Shown here piece by piece: positions 1 to 8,867 of a DNA stretch of 64,000 nucleotides. Numbering within the stretch: position 1 is the first letter of the stretch; the number at the start of each line of letters is the position of its first letter. A program made the position numbers and the translations under genes. The notes beneath the pieces are model-generated. The model was given only the letters and a program-made list of their open reading frames with translations. It was not told the DNA's origin and searched no databases. The stretch comes from an uncultured Alistipes sp. (GTDB taxonomy: Bacteria > Bacteroidota > Bacteroidia > Bacteroidales > Rikenellaceae): contig CAJMKE010000003.1 in the NCBI GenBank assembly GCA_905213895.1, forward strand, positions 1-64,000, given 5' to 3'.

Positions 1-138
1 ATTTTCCTTGAAAATTAGGCAGCGAGTGCATAGCTGTTATTGCCATTTGTAGTTCGAGTGTTCCGATTTACGAGAGCCCACACAATTCTCGACGTGCTTA
101 CAATCAAACTCTGCCTGCTGTCAAAACCGGTCACCCCC
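1..138 (-). ncRNA. ssrA: tmRNA, 5' part (cut by window edge)
   Basis: Transfer-messenger RNA, which rescues stalled ribosomes by adding a degradation tag. Read on the minus strand from 138, the RNA opens with GGGGGTGACCGGTTTTGACA, the conserved 5' end of Bacteroidetes tmRNAs. About 95 nt later comes the tag frame GGC-AAT-AAC-AGC-TAT-GCA-CTC-GCT-GCC-TAA (positions 44 down to 15), giving GNNSYALAA, close to the GENNYALAA-type tags known in this order. A consensus promoter lies just upstream. The rest of the tag-flanking pseudoknots and the 3' tRNA-like half lie beyond position 1. The same strand reads as a 47-codon ORF, but that is only the tmRNA itself. Confidence 0.93.
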
Positions 139-172
139 GATATTCGGGCGAGTTCCATTGAAAACTTCGGTG

Positions 173-203
173 CAAATATAGTACAATTCGCACCGAATTG
201 CAA
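173..203 (-). promoter_or_regulatory. Promoter of ssrA
   Basis: On the minus strand TTG (201-203) is followed by exactly 20 bp and TATATTTG (173-180), a perfect Bacteroidetes sigma-70 promoter. It predicts a start near 165, about 27 nt before the mature tmRNA 5' end, leaving a short leader for RNase P. An inverted repeat TTCGGTGC/GCACCGAA (166-173 and 190-197) overlaps it. Confidence 0.8.
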
Positions 204-242
204 AATACGCCGTCCATATTGTCTAAAATCGCACATTTTTCA

Positions 243-272
243 TTGCAAAGTCGGCGAAAATCGCTATCTTTG
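243..272 (+). promoter_or_regulatory. Promoter of the FtsE-like gene
   Basis: TTG at 243-245, a 19-bp spacer and TATCTTTG at 265-272 match the Bacteroidetes consensus. It lies about 55 bp before the chosen ATG and is divergent from the ssrA promoter. Confidence 0.7.
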
Positions 273-327
273 GCTTCGGCAAGATATAGTGCGGCAGAAC
301 ATCGCCGCCGAAATACAACCACATGAT

Positions 328-1086
328 ATGACAATGGAAAATGAATGTGTAGTCAGGCTCAAAGACGTAGCCGTGTATCATACCGACGACCCGTTTTCGG
401 AACTATCGGAAAGCAAACGCATCAAGGAGGGCGAACTCGTTCTGTCGGAGGTCGATATGGAAGTCCGCCGCGGCGAGTTCGTATATCTGATAGGTCGCGT
501 CGGCAGCGGCAAAAGTTCGCTGTTGAAGACCCTGTATGCCGAAATACCGCTGCTCGAAGGCGAGGGCATGGTGGCAGGATTCGATTTGCGCGGTCTGAAA
601 CGCCGGAAAATACCGTATCTGCGCCGCAATATCGGCATCGTATTCCAAGACCTGCAACTGCTCACCGACCGCAACGTATTCGAGAATCTGCGTTATGTCA
701 TGAAAGCCACGGGCTGGAAGAACGAAGCCGACATACGCAGCCGAATCGACGATGTGCTGAATCTCGTCGGACTGACGAACAAACACTATAAAATGCCGTT
801 CGAACTGTCGGGCGGAGAGCAGCAGCGTCTCGTCATCGCGCGCGCACTGCTGAACTCGCCGTCGCTCATTCTCGCTGACGAGCCTACCGGCAATCTCGAC
901 CCGGTTACGGCGGACAGCATCATGAAACTGTTCCACGCCATCGCAGCGTCGGGTACGGCGATAATAATGTCCACCCACAACACCTCGTTCATCGAGAGTT
1001 ATCCGTCGCGCACGATTCTGTTCTCGCACAACAAAATCAGGGAAATAGATGTTTCCGAATTATTCGGTACAGAATCTTCGATGTAG
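328..1086 (+). CDS. ftsE: FtsE-like ABC transporter ATP-binding protein
   Basis: ATPase of 252 aa that in other bacteria pairs with the membrane protein FtsX to activate cell-wall hydrolases during division. Visible motifs are the Walker A GRVGSGKSS, Q-loop VFQDLQLL, signature LSGGEQQR, Walker B LILADEPTGNLDP and the H-loop STHN. The TGNLDP stretch is typical of the FtsE/LolD class. The frame is open from 40, but the upstream part covers the promoter region, so the ATG at 328 (or 334) is preferred. No ftsX is adjacent; gyrB follows after a 73-bp gap with its own promoter. An insertion of about 10 residues (SELSESKRIKEGE) precedes the first strand. FtsE is likely, LolD-like less so. Confidence 0.85.
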   Translation: MTMENECVVRLKDVAVYHTDDPFSELSESKRIKEGELVLSEVDMEVRRGEFVYLIGRVGSGKSSLLKTLYAEIPLLEGEGMVAGFDLRGLKRRKIPYLRRNIGIVFQDLQLLTDRNVFENLRYVMKATGWKNEADIRSRIDDVLNLVGLTNKHYKMPFELSGGEQQRLVIARALLNSPSLILADEPTGNLDPVTADSIMKLFHAIAASGTAIIMSTHNTSFIESYPSRTILFSHNKIREIDVSELFGTESSM

Positions 1087-1088
1087 AA

Positions 1089-1119
1089 TTGCCGATTCGG
1101 AAAAATTTTAGTATTTTTG
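1089..1119 (+). promoter_or_regulatory. Promoter of gyrB
   Basis: TTG (1089-1091), 20 bp, TATTTTTG (1112-1119). It begins right at the stop codon of the FtsE-like gene and lies 40 bp before the gyrB ATG. Confidence 0.75.
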
Positions 1120-1159
1120 TACGTTTTAATAAAACTCGATTTTACACGTTAAGCGTTAT

Positions 1160-3124
1160 ATGAACAACGAACAGGAAAATGTAAAGAAAGACCGCGAAGA
1201 GGAGTATTCCGCGTCGAATATTCAGGTCTTGGAAGGTCTCGAAGCCGTCCGCAAGCGACCGGCGATGTATATCGGCGACATCGGCGAGAAGGGTCTGCAC
1301 CACCTCGTGTACGAGGTCGTGGACAACTCCATCGACGAGGCTCTGGCGGGATACTGCAACGACATTTACGTTACGATAAACGAAGACAACTCCATCACCG
1401 TGCGCGACAACGGACGAGGCATCCCGACCGATTTTCACGAGAAGGAGGGGAAATCGGCGTTGGAGGTTGTTCTCACGGTACTTCATGCCGGCGGTAAATT
1501 CGATAAGGGAAGTTACAAGGTGTCGGGCGGTCTGCACGGTGTCGGCGTATCCTGCGTGAACGCCCTCTCCACCCTGCTTATCGCGGAGATTCACCGCGGC
1601 GGCAAAATCTACAAGCAGACTTACAGCAAGGGCGTGCCTACATCGCCGGTGGAAATCGTCGGCGAGTGCGAGGACCGCGGAACCATCATCACGTTCAAGC
1701 CGGACGGTTCGATATTCACGCACACTACCGAATACAAATACGACATTCTCGCCAACCGTCTGCGCGAACTGGCATTCCTTAACAAGGGAATCCGCCTTAC
1801 GCTCACCGACAAGCGGCAGAAAGACGAAAACGGCGAATATCTCTCCGAAACATACCACTCGGAAGAGGGTCTGAAAGAGTTCGTCAAGTATCTCGACGCC
1901 ACCCGCGGCGAACCGATAATCGATTCGATAATCTATCTCGACGCCGAGAAGAACGGAGTTCCGGTGGAAGTCGCGATGCAGTACAACAACTCCTATTCGG
2001 AGAACGTACATTCGTATGTAAACAACATCAACACGATAGAGGGCGGTACGCACCTGACTGGATTCCGCCGCGCCTTGACCCGCACGCTGAAAAAATATGC
2101 CGACGATTCGGGCATGCTTTCGAAAATCAAGTTCGAAATCAGCGGCGACGACTTCCGCGAAGGTTTGACGGCGGTAGTTTCGGTCAAGGTCGCCGAACCG
2201 CAGTTCGAAGGTCAGACCAAGACTAAACTCGGCAACGACGAGGTTGCGGCAGCCGTAGACCAGGCGATGTCGGCGGCTCTCTCCAACTATCTGGAAGAGA
2301 ATCCGAAAAATGCCCGTGCAATCGTCGAGAAAGTCATTCTGGCTGCTACCGCACGTCATGCGGCGCGTTCGGCTCGCGAAGCCGTACAGCGCAAAAGCCC
2401 GCTTTCAGGAGCAGGATTGCCGGGCAAACTGGCGGATTGTTCGAGCCGCGACCGTTCAATAGCCGAAATATTCTTCGTCGAGGGAGATTCGGCAGGCGGT
2501 ACGGCAAAGCAGGGTCGCGACCGTAATTTCCAGGCGATTATGCCGCTCCGAGGAAAGATTCTGAACGTCGAGAAGGCTCTCGAACACCGCATGTGGGACA
2601 ACGAAGAGATTAAGAACATGTTCATCGCCCTCGGCGTCAAGATAGGAACGGAGGAGGACAGCAAGGCTCTGAATCTCGAAGGTCTGCGTTACGACAAAAT
2701 CATCATCATGACCGATGCCGATGTCGACGGCGCGCACATCGCCACGCTGATGCTTACGTTCTTCTTCCGCAAGATGAAGGAACTCATCGAGAACGGACAC
2801 GTATACATCGCTACCCCGCCGTTGTATCTCGTCAAGAAAGGCAACCGCGAACGCTACTGCTGGACGGAGAAGGAGCGCGACGAAATCACGGAGGAGTTCG
2901 GTGCAAAAGGCGTACACATCCAGCGGTACAAAGGTTTGGGAGAGATGAACGCCCACCAGTTGTGGGAGACCACGATGAATCCGGATACACGAATACTCCG
3001 TCAGGTAACCATCGAGAACGCAGCCGAAGCCGACCGCATATTCTCGATGCTTATGGGCGACGATGTCGCTCCGCGACGGGAATTCATCGAACGCAACGCC
3101 CACTACGCGAATATCGACGCTTAA
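1160..3124 (+). CDS. gyrB: DNA gyrase subunit B
   Basis: ATPase subunit of DNA gyrase (654 aa), which with GyrA introduces negative supercoils. The N-terminal GHKL ATPase domain shows EVVDNSIDEA, DNGRGIP and GGLHGVG. The transducer domain follows. The TOPRIM domain carries EGDSAGG (about residue 442) and the metal-binding DADVDGAH (about 518). The C-terminal tail has the gyrase-conserved QRYKGLGEMN. EGDSAGGTAKQGRDRNFQAI is the gyrase form of the motif, and the length is that of short GyrB proteins without the proteobacterial insert. ParE is the alternative, but these motifs and the length fit GyrB better. It has its own promoter and is followed by a hairpin. Confidence 0.96.
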   Translation: MNNEQENVKKDREEEYSASNIQVLEGLEAVRKRPAMYIGDIGEKGLHHLVYEVVDNSIDEALAGYCNDIYVTINEDNSITVRDNGRGIPTDFHEKEGKSALEVVLTVLHAGGKFDKGSYKVSGGLHGVGVSCVNALSTLLIAEIHRGGKIYKQTYSKGVPTSPVEIVGECEDRGTIITFKPDGSIFTHTTEYKYDILANRLRELAFLNKGIRLTLTDKRQKDENGEYLSETYHSEEGLKEFVKYLDATRGEPIIDSIIYLDAEKNGVPVEVAMQYNNSYSENVHSYVNNINTIEGGTHLTGFRRALTRTLKKYADDSGMLSKIKFEISGDDFREGLTAVVSVKVAEPQFEGQTKTKLGNDEVAAAVDQAMSAALSNYLEENPKNARAIVEKVILAATARHAARSAREAVQRKSPLSGAGLPGKLADCSSRDRSIAEIFFVEGDSAGGTAKQGRDRNFQAIMPLRGKILNVEKALEHRMWDNEEIKNMFIALGVKIGTEEDSKALNLEGLRYDKIIIMTDADVDGAHIATLMLTFFFRKMKELIENGHVYIATPPLYLVKKGNRERYCWTEKERDEITEEFGAKGVHIQRYKGLGEMNAHQLWETTMNPDTRILRQVTIENAAEADRIFSMLMGDDVAPRREFIERNAHYANIDA

Positions 3125-3134
3125 AAATTTCAAA

Positions 3135-3168
3135 CGGGAGGTTATCGGCTGATGCCGGCAACCTCCCG
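3135..3168 (+). terminator. Hairpin after gyrB
   Basis: Perfect 9-bp arms CGGGAGGTT/AACCTCCCG around a 16-nt loop, 10 bp after the gyrB stop. There is no strong T-run after it, so termination may be partial and udk may be reached by read-through. Confidence 0.55.
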
Positions 3169-3210
3169 TCTTATACAGATTATACGGAACAGAGTTAATA
3201 CCCGAACATT

Positions 3211-3831
3211 ATGGAAGTAACAGTCATCGGAGTTGCAGGCGGCACAGGTTCAGGCAAAAGCACGCTGGTAAAGCGGCTGCAAGAGGCATTCAGAGACGAC
3301 GATGTGGCGACATTGTGCCACGACTACTACTACAAAGGACATCCCGAACTCTCTTACGAGGAGCGCACCAAACTGAATTACGACCATCCGCAGGCATTCG
3401 ACACCGATATGATGGTCGAGCATATCCGTGCGCTGAAAAACAATGTTCCGATAGAGCGTCCCGTATACTCTTTCGTCGAACACAATCGCACGGAGGAGAC
3501 CGTACCGGTAAAACCGTCGAAAGTGATTATCATAGACGGCATTTTGATTTTCGAGAACAAGGAACTGCGCGATTTGATGGACATAAAGGTCTATGTCGAT
3601 ACCGACGCGGACATCCGTCTGGCGCGACGCATACTGCGCGACGTAAGAGACCGCGGACGTTCGATGGAGTCGGTAATCACGCAATACACCACAACCGTAA
3701 AGCCGATGCACGAAGAATTCGTCGAGCCGTCGAAACGATATGCCGACGTGATTATTCCGGAGGGAGGATTCAACTCGGTAGCCGTGGCGATGCTCATACA
3801 GAACATCCGCTCCATCGTAGACGGCGACTAA
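3211..3831 (+). CDS. udk: Uridine kinase
   Basis: Cytosolic salvage enzyme (206 aa) that phosphorylates uridine and cytidine to UMP and CMP. The N-terminus has the P-loop GGTGSGKST, followed by the family signature HDYYYKG and LNYDHPQAFD. The sequence continues with the base-contacting region IERPVYSF and the Walker-B-like IIIDGIL. DADIRLARRILRDVRDRGR is the characteristic lid segment of the PRK/uridine kinase family. Length matches bacterial Udk. No separate promoter was found between the gyrB hairpin and the ATG, so co-transcription with gyrB is possible. Confidence 0.95.
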   Translation: MEVTVIGVAGGTGSGKSTLVKRLQEAFRDDDVATLCHDYYYKGHPELSYEERTKLNYDHPQAFDTDMMVEHIRALKNNVPIERPVYSFVEHNRTEETVPVKPSKVIIIDGILIFENKELRDLMDIKVYVDTDADIRLARRILRDVRDRGRSMESVITQYTTTVKPMHEEFVEPSKRYADVIIPEGGFNSVAVAMLIQNIRSIVDGD

Positions 3832-3848
3832 TCTGCAATCAGACATAT

Positions 3849-3889
3849 AATTAACACGGGCAGACTTGAAAAGTCTGCCCGTGTTAATT
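3849..3889. terminator. Bidirectional terminator between udk and mutS
   Basis: An almost loopless hairpin with 18-bp perfect arms (AATTAACACGGGCAGACT and its complement) sits between the convergent udk and mutS genes. A/T-rich ends on both sides suit termination in both directions. Confidence 0.8.
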
Positions 3890-3934
3890 ATCGGGTAATG
3901 ATACCGGTAGATTTTATCAAAAGATTACTTTAAG

Positions 3935-3970
3935 GACTTTAAGGTCATTAAAGACTTTAATGTCGTTAAA
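3935..3970. repeat. Tandem 18-bp duplication at the mutS 3' end
   Basis: GACTTTAAGGTCATTAAA is followed directly by GACTTTAATGTCGTTAAA (16 of 18 identical), ending at the mutS stop codon. It has no evident function. Confidence 0.6.
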
Positions 3971-6658
3971 TTATATTCCCGCTATCTTCTTGATTTCATT
4001 CAACTTGTTCAACGCTTCGAGCGGAGTGAGCGAGTTGATGTCGATTCCCTTTATCTGGTCGCGAATCTGAATCAGCACCGGGTCGTCCATCTGGAACATC
4101 GACAACTGTATCGACGAAGAATCCGCCTTTTCGACCGCTTCCGCCACGCTCGGTTGCGAAACCTGTTTGCGACCGCGCTTGCGCAGATTGCCGCTAGGGA
4201 CTATCTCGTTGTTTCCGTAAACCTGTTCGAGGCTGTGTAGAATATCCGTGGCTCGATCTACGATTGACTTCGGCATACCCGCCATGCGGGCGACGTGGAT
4301 ACCGAACGAATGCTCCGTACCGCCGCGTTCGAGTTTGCGCAGGAATACGATGGTGTTGTCCACCTCCTTTACCGAAACGTGATAGTTCTTCACCCGCTGG
4401 CACATCTGCTCCATCTCGTTGAGTTCGTGATAATGGGTAGCGAACAGAGTGCGCGGATGCACCGTCGGATGATTGTGCAGATACTCCACCATAGCCCAAG
4501 CGATGGATATACCGTCATAAGTACTCGTACCGCGACCGATTTCGTCGAGCAGCACCAGACTGCGCGGCGAAACGTTGTTGAGAATACTTGCCGATTCGAG
4601 CATCTCGACCATAAAGGTGGATTCGCCCTGCGATATATTGTCGGATGCGCCCACGCGCGTAAATATCTTGTCGACGATACCGATGCGGGCGGATTTCGCC
4701 GGAACGAACGAACCCATCTGCGCCATAAGCACGATAAGTGCCGTCTGCCGCAGCAACGCCGACTTACCCGACATGTTGGGACCGGTAATCATGATTATCT
4801 GCTGCTCCTTGTCGTCGAGCATGACATCGTTAGGGATGTACTGTTCGCCGACCTTCATCAGCGTTTCGATAACCGGATGGCGAGCCTGCTTCAATTCGAT
4901 GCGGTTGCTGTCGTCGAGTCGCGGACGCACGTACTTGCGCTCCTTGGCGATAGTCGCGAACGAATGCAGGCAGTCGATGCGGGCAATCGTGTGGGCGTTG
5001 CGCTGCAACTCTTTCAGATATTTGGTTACATACGCGATTATTTCGTTGTATATCTGCTGTTCGATAACGAGCATACGCTCCTCCGCACCGAGAATTTTGG
5101 ATTCGTACTCTTTGAGTTCCTCCGTAATATATCGTTCGGCATTCGCCAGTGTCTGTTTGCGAATCCAACTCGACGGCACCTTGTCCTTATGCGTATTGCG
5201 TACCTCGATATAGTATCCGAAAACGTTGTTGTAACTGATTTTGAGCGACGGAATGCCGGTAGCCTCGCTCTCGCGCTGCTGTATGGTTGCAAGCACGTCC
5301 TTTCCGTGCAGGGCGATGCGGCGCAGGTCGTCGAGTTCGAGATTGACGCCGTCGGCGATGATTCCGCCCTTCTGAATCTGATTGTTCGACGGGTCGGGAT
5401 ATATCTCGCGTGCCAGACGCTCGCGTACCTCGACGAGCGGTTCGATACCCGCAGCAAGAGAGTGCATCACCTCGATGTCCGTCGATTCGAGAGCGGCTTT
5501 GAGCAGTTCGACGGCCTGCAACGAATTTTTCAACTGCACGAGTTCGCGCGGAGTAACACGCAGCGACGCTATTCGCGATGCTATACGCTCCAAATCTCCG
5601 ATGCATGCCACCTGTTCGGCGACGGTTTCGGCAAAATTACGGTCTTTGACGAACGCCTCCACCACATCCTGACGGCGCGAAATCTTTTCGATGTCGAGAA
5701 TCGGCATAGCCACCCAGCGTTTGAGCAGACGTCCGCCCATCGGAGTCAGCGTCCGGTCGATAACCTTCACGAAAGAGCCGTTGTCCGAACCGTTCGACGA
5801 AAAGAGTTCGAGATTGCGGATGGTGAACTTGTCAATCCATACGTAGTCGTTCTGGTCCAGACGCGATACGGACGAAATATGGGCGATGTTCTTATGCTCG
5901 GTAAATTCGAGGTAGTACAATATCGCTCCCGCGGCGGAGATTCCGTTCACGAGTTTATCGACGCCGAAGCCCTTCAAATTGGGAGTTCCGAACTGCTTGC
6001 ACAGTTTGTCTACATTCACGTTATACGAAAATACCCAGTCATCGAGTTTGTAGGTATAGTATTTCGAACCGAACGCGGCGGCGAAGCGGTCTTCATAGCC
6101 GCGCTGATATACCACCTCCTTCGGCGACAGGTTCGACATCAGTTTATCTATATAGGTATCGTCTCCCTCCGCAAGAAAGAACTCTCCGGTCGATATGTCG
6201 AGGAATGCCACACCCGTCGTGTCGCGACCGAAGTACACCGACGCAAGATAGATGTTCTCCTTGTTTTCGAGTATGTTGTCGCCGAGTATGACACCCGGGG
6301 TAACGAGTTCTATCACGCCGCGCTTGACAAGCCCCTTGACGGTCTTCGGGTCTTCCAACTGCTCGCATATCGCGACGCGCTTTCCTGCACGAACGAGTTT
6401 GGGCATATAGGTATCTATCGCATGATACGGAAATCCTGCGAGTTCGACATACGACGCCATGCCGTTGGCGCGACGGGTCAGCGTAATGCCGAGTATCCCG
6501 CTCGCTTCTATGGCATCCTCACCGAAAGTTTCATAAAAGTCGCCCACCCTGAACAGCAGAATGGCATCCGGATGAACCGCCTTGATGGCATAGTACTGCT
6601 TCATCAGAGGCGTCTCCACATATCTTTTGTCTACACTTTTGTCTACGGTCTCTTTCAT
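3971..6658 (-). CDS. mutS: DNA mismatch repair protein MutS
   Basis: Mismatch recognition ATPase (895 aa) that starts methyl-independent mismatch repair with MutL. The N-terminal domain has the mismatch-wedging motif GDFYETF (about residue 40), followed by connector, lever and clamp regions. The ATPase has Walker A GPNMSGKSAL (about 622), and Walker B with signature LLDEIGRGTSTYDG (about 700). THYHEL and the C-terminal dimer helices close the protein. The ATG at 6658 is chosen because it is preceded by GGAGAAATTGTT and the family N-terminus starts there; an upstream in-frame extension of 55 codons runs through the promoter. The RecD-like helicase gene lies upstream on the same strand. Confidence 0.96.
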   Translation of the reverse strand: MKETVDKSVDKRYVETPLMKQYYAIKAVHPDAILLFRVGDFYETFGEDAIEASGILGITLTRRANGMASYVELAGFPYHAIDTYMPKLVRAGKRVAICEQLEDPKTVKGLVKRGVIELVTPGVILGDNILENKENIYLASVYFGRDTTGVAFLDISTGEFFLAEGDDTYIDKLMSNLSPKEVVYQRGYEDRFAAAFGSKYYTYKLDDWVFSYNVNVDKLCKQFGTPNLKGFGVDKLVNGISAAGAILYYLEFTEHKNIAHISSVSRLDQNDYVWIDKFTIRNLELFSSNGSDNGSFVKVIDRTLTPMGGRLLKRWVAMPILDIEKISRRQDVVEAFVKDRNFAETVAEQVACIGDLERIASRIASLRVTPRELVQLKNSLQAVELLKAALESTDIEVMHSLAAGIEPLVEVRERLAREIYPDPSNNQIQKGGIIADGVNLELDDLRRIALHGKDVLATIQQRESEATGIPSLKISYNNVFGYYIEVRNTHKDKVPSSWIRKQTLANAERYITEELKEYESKILGAEERMLVIEQQIYNEIIAYVTKYLKELQRNAHTIARIDCLHSFATIAKERKYVRPRLDDSNRIELKQARHPVIETLMKVGEQYIPNDVMLDDKEQQIIMITGPNMSGKSALLRQTALIVLMAQMGSFVPAKSARIGIVDKIFTRVGASDNISQGESTFMVEMLESASILNNVSPRSLVLLDEIGRGTSTYDGISIAWAMVEYLHNHPTVHPRTLFATHYHELNEMEQMCQRVKNYHVSVKEVDNTIVFLRKLERGGTEHSFGIHVARMAGMPKSIVDRATDILHSLEQVYGNNEIVPSGNLRKRGRKQVSQPSVAEAVEKADSSSIQLSMFQMDDPVLIQIRDQIKGIDINSLTPLEALNKLNEIKKIAGI

Positions 6659-6674
6659 AACAATTTCTCCCTTG

Positions 6675-6705
6675 CAAAAATACGAATAAGCGAGAGGAAT
6701 GCCAA
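6675..6705 (-). promoter_or_regulatory. Promoter of mutS
   Basis: On the minus strand TTG (6703-6705), 20 bp, TATTTTTG (6675-6682), lying 17 bp before the mutS ATG. It implies a very short leader. Confidence 0.75.
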
Positions 6706-6773
6706 ATTTATTTGGGCAATTCCCGCACGCAAGTATCTTCTGTGCAGTCAAAGATAGCGAAAATCGTCGTTTT

Positions 6774-8195
6774 TCAAAAGAATCTTTCGTCGAAATTGAC
6801 AAGAAAAAGCCGCTCGGTCGCACGTGTCATGGCGGTATATAGCCATCGCATCATGTCGCGCGTCATCGGTTCGTCGCCGAACAGGAATCGGTCGATGAAC
6901 ACCGCTTTCCACTGTCCGCCCTGCGCCTTATGGCACGTAACGGCGTATGCGAACTTGACTTGCAGTGCATTGAAATGAGGGTTCTCGCGTATCGCCTGAA
7001 ACCGTTTGATTTTGCTGTTTATATCGGTATAGTCCTTTTCGACCTCATAGAACAACCGCTGGCTTTCGTCGCGGGTCAATGACGGCGATTCGGAATGTAT
7101 CGTGTCGAGCAGTATCTTGCATTCGATTTCCGTATCGTCGTAATCGCCGAACGACAGCACGGCATTGGCGAACCGGAAACCGTAGAACTCCTCGTAGCGG
7201 CGCAGACGCTTCAACTTCGCGATGTCGCCGTTGGCGATGAAACTCATCGGGCATTTTTCGATGCGTTCGGTAAAATGGTAGTTGTTTTTGACGACCATAA
7301 GCATGTCGCCGCTCTCTATCTCCTCTTCGGCGAAACGTACATTGCGCCGTATACCCTCATTATATCGGTTGGCACGTTTGTTGGAGCGAGTGATGACGAT
7401 AGTCTCGTCGCTGCCGTAGCGGTCGTAGCACTCCTGCAACAGTTCCAGAAACTCGCCGCCCTCTATCGACCGGATGTCGGGATAGTCCATGTCGAACTTC
7501 GGAATCTCCGCAAGTCCGTTTTCGAGCATGCATCTTACCATAGTAGCATTGAACAATATACCCGACTCCTGCGCCTGCCGCACGACCTCGTCCATGGATT
7601 CATAGACGACCTCGCCGTAAGGCAGCAACTCCGACGGTTCGAGCGCAGGACTGAAATCCTCCCCCACCGGCGGCAACTGTGCATTGTCGCCCACGAGAAT
7701 CAGACGACAGCGGCGACCGCTCCGGACATATTGCATAAGGTCGTCAAGCAGCGAACCGCTTCCGAAAATGCTCCTGTCGTCCGAACGCCCCGACGACAGC
7801 ATCGACGCCTCGTCCACGATGAACACCGTATTCTGCTCACGGTTCAGATTCAGCGAAAACTTGGACTCGTATGCGGCGTTCGTCCGCTCGCGGTAAATTC
7901 GCTTATGTATCGTGAGAGCCTTTTCTCCCGAATAGCGCGAAAGCACCTTGGCGGCACGCCCCGTAGGTGCGAGCAGAACGGTCTTTACGCTCAACTCTTT
8001 AAGTGCCGCAACCAAAGCCGCTATGATAGTTGTCTTTCCCGTTCCGGCATAACCGTTAAGGATAAATATCTTCGAGAAATCGTCGTCCGAAAGGTAATCC
8101 GCCAGCGAATCGATGATTTTTTTTTGATTTATTGTTGGTCTGTATAAGATTTTTGCGTAAATTTGGGTCGCAATTGTCGTGCTGTCCATCGGCAA
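6774..8195 (-). CDS. RecD/Pif1-like DNA helicase
   Basis: Superfamily 1 helicase of 473 aa, probably translocating 5' to 3'. Motif I is NGYAGTGKTT (about residue 46), motif Ia LLAPTGRAAKVLS, motif II FIVDEASML, motif III LVGDNAQLPPVG. The C-terminal UvrD_C_2 region reads AYAVTCHKAQGGQWKAVF and YTAMTRATERLFLV. It lacks the N-terminal RecD2 extension, so it is a short stand-alone form common in Bacteroidetes and often annotated as an exonuclease V alpha-like ATPase. Either ATG at 8195 or 8189 could be the start. It is divergent from the 8235 gene, with only 39 bp between them. Confidence 0.88.
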   Translation of the reverse strand: MPMDSTTIATQIYAKILYRPTINQKKIIDSLADYLSDDDFSKIFILNGYAGTGKTTIIAALVAALKELSVKTVLLAPTGRAAKVLSRYSGEKALTIHKRIYRERTNAAYESKFSLNLNREQNTVFIVDEASMLSSGRSDDRSIFGSGSLLDDLMQYVRSGRRCRLILVGDNAQLPPVGEDFSPALEPSELLPYGEVVYESMDEVVRQAQESGILFNATMVRCMLENGLAEIPKFDMDYPDIRSIEGGEFLELLQECYDRYGSDETIVITRSNKRANRYNEGIRRNVRFAEEEIESGDMLMVVKNNYHFTERIEKCPMSFIANGDIAKLKRLRRYEEFYGFRFANAVLSFGDYDDTEIECKILLDTIHSESPSLTRDESQRLFYEVEKDYTDINSKIKRFQAIRENPHFNALQVKFAYAVTCHKAQGGQWKAVFIDRFLFGDEPMTRDMMRWLYTAMTRATERLFLVNFDERFF

Positions 8196-8234
8196 ACTTG
8201 TTATTTTGATACAAACTTATAATAAATAATTAAA

Positions 8235-8867
8235 ATGGGAAAGAAAATTATCCAGTTAATCCTCGCCCTGGCGATAATCGGCTTGTCTTTCTACATCTAC
8301 AAACTTATCGCAACGCCGATTAAGTTCGAGAATGAGCAGAAAGTACGCGAGGCAGCGGTAATCGAAAGAATCAAGGACATTCGTACCGCAGAGCGTCAGT
8401 TCAAGAGCAAGTATCAGCGTTTTACCGCAAGTTTCGATACGCTCATCAACTTCGTTCTGACCGAAACCATGGAAGGCGAGCGCAAAATCGTCGATGAAGA
8501 CGACTCGGTCGCTATGGCGCAGTTGAAAAGATTGAAGAAGAAGAACATCGAGACTTTCACCTTCTCGGTCAAGGACTCGCTGTTCAAACACCTCTCCGAG
8601 AAAGACGTCCGCGATTTGCGTTACATTCCGTTCACCGACAATCAGACCGAGTTCATTCTCGAAGCGGGTATCATCAATACCGAATCGAAGATTGTCATCC
8701 CGACCGTAGAGTGCCGCGCACCGTATATCGCATTCCTCGACACGGTGGCATACCGTCAGGAGATTATCAATCTTATCGATAACGACATGAACAACCGCAA
8801 CAGATACCCTGGTATCAAGTTCGGTTCGATGGAGAGCGGAAACAATGAAGCCGGAAACTGGGAATAA
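8235..8867 (+). CDS. Membrane-anchored protein of unknown function
   Basis: 210 aa. An N-terminal hydrophobic helix (residues 5-25, IIQLILALAIIGLSFYIYKL) is followed by a helical stretch rich in charge, RTAERQFKSKYQRFTASFDT, and a soluble domain. The layout (short cytoplasmic tail, one membrane helix, then a helix ending in a globular domain) recalls type IV pilin-like or Bacteroidetes pseudopilin-like proteins, but no prepilin cleavage site is seen. It is conserved in Bacteroidales beside DUF3822 and rsmD, as far as I recognise it. It overlaps the next gene by 23 bp, so the three genes form an operon. Confidence 0.75.
   Translation: MGKKIIQLILALAIIGLSFYIYKLIATPIKFENEQKVREAAVIERIKDIRTAERQFKSKYQRFTASFDTLINFVLTETMEGERKIVDEDDSVAMAQLKRLKKKNIETFTFSVKDSLFKHLSEKDVRDLRYIPFTDNQTEFILEAGIINTESKIVIPTVECRAPYIAFLDTVAYRQEIINLIDNDMNNRNRYPGIKFGSMESGNNEAGNWE

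Noticed and set aside
1142..2359. Long open frame on the minus strand opposite gyrB
   Set aside because: Shadow of gyrB caused by GC-skewed codons; no recognisable domains.
4295..6757. Very long open frame of 820 codons on the plus strand
   Set aside because: It is antisense to mutS, has no family resemblance and the composition of a shadow frame; mutS motifs fix the true strand.
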